Origin: Thysanoteuthis rhombus
Lineage: Eukaryota > Mollusca > Cephalopoda > Oegopsida > Thysanoteuthidae
DNA length: 64,000 bases
Assembly (NCBI GenBank): GCA_963457665.1
Contig: OY735218.1
Span: forward strand, 44,935,158-44,999,157
Reading direction: 5' to 3'
Below are positions 63,901 through 64,000 of the stretch, piece after piece. The notes under the pieces are model-generated. The model searched no databases. It was not told the origin of the DNA and saw nothing but the letters and a program-made list of their open reading frames with translations. The translations under genes and the position numbers were made by a program. How positions within the stretch are numbered: the first letter of the stretch is position 1; each line of letters opens with the position of its first letter.

Positions 63901-64000
63901 CATCAGGTCTGATATCCTAATCTGGATAGTTCACATGCCTTAGTTCTTATGTATTTTATTCTATTTTTTGTTTGTTTGCACAAACAGATTTTCAGTATTT

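Overview
This is a piece of a large, AT-rich animal genome with no protein-coding host gene that I can support. Long (TA)n tracts, often joined to (CA/TG)n or (GA/TC)n, occur every 1-3 kb. Between them lie decayed RTE-type LINEs, Tc1/mariner fragments, tRNA-derived SINEs and short inverted-repeat elements. This resembles intergenic or deep-intronic DNA of a mollusc, most likely a cephalopod such as octopus or squid. The taxon is inferred from repeat texture, not proven. There is one 200-base assembly gap (22395-22594). Nearly all long open frames are read-through of dinucleotide repeats (poly-IY, poly-HT, poly-SL). No tRNA or rRNA gene, operon or CRISPR array is visible. Layout: 0-7 kb holds microsatellites, a 230-bp interspersed repeat whose microsatellite edge is conserved, one tRNA-type SINE and one short TIR element. 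7-10 kb holds shared TC-rich repeats, a local 465-bp-period duplication and a perfect-looking hairpin. 10-15.2 kb holds an RTE remnant on the minus strand, a 37-bp minisatellite and a long plus-strand RTE remnant. 15-27 kb is mostly anonymous with a SINE carrying a 34-bp tandem tail. 27.1-29.3 kb is a composite element: about 280-bp terminal inverted repeats around an array of about 165-bp units. 30-35 kb carries an RTE tip, a Tc1-like transposase remnant, a palindrome at 32.6-32.9 kb and the end of another LINE. 36-44 kb is rich in TIR elements and holds mariner and RTE ends. 44.9-46.2 kb is the best RTE reverse transcriptase remnant (minus strand). 46.5-56 kb has further mariner, RTE and SINE remnants. 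58.6-60.2 kb is a large fold-back with arms of more than 410 bp, each bounded by long (TA)n. 61.5-62 kb is a tandem SINE, and 63.2-63.9 kb is the C-terminal part of another non-LTR element. Nothing here works as a pathway. The coherent story is a set of inactive transposons and their non-autonomous relatives. The most interesting signals are structural: (1) the fold-back at 58698-60024, (2) the inverted-repeat plus satellite element at 27085-29310 with relatives at 55.3 and 62.4 kb, (3) the palindrome at 32563-32940, and (4) a TA-flanked TIR family with at least nine copies, one carrying a (ATAC)n expansion. All were recognised by eye, so boundaries are approximate and identity values are not given.
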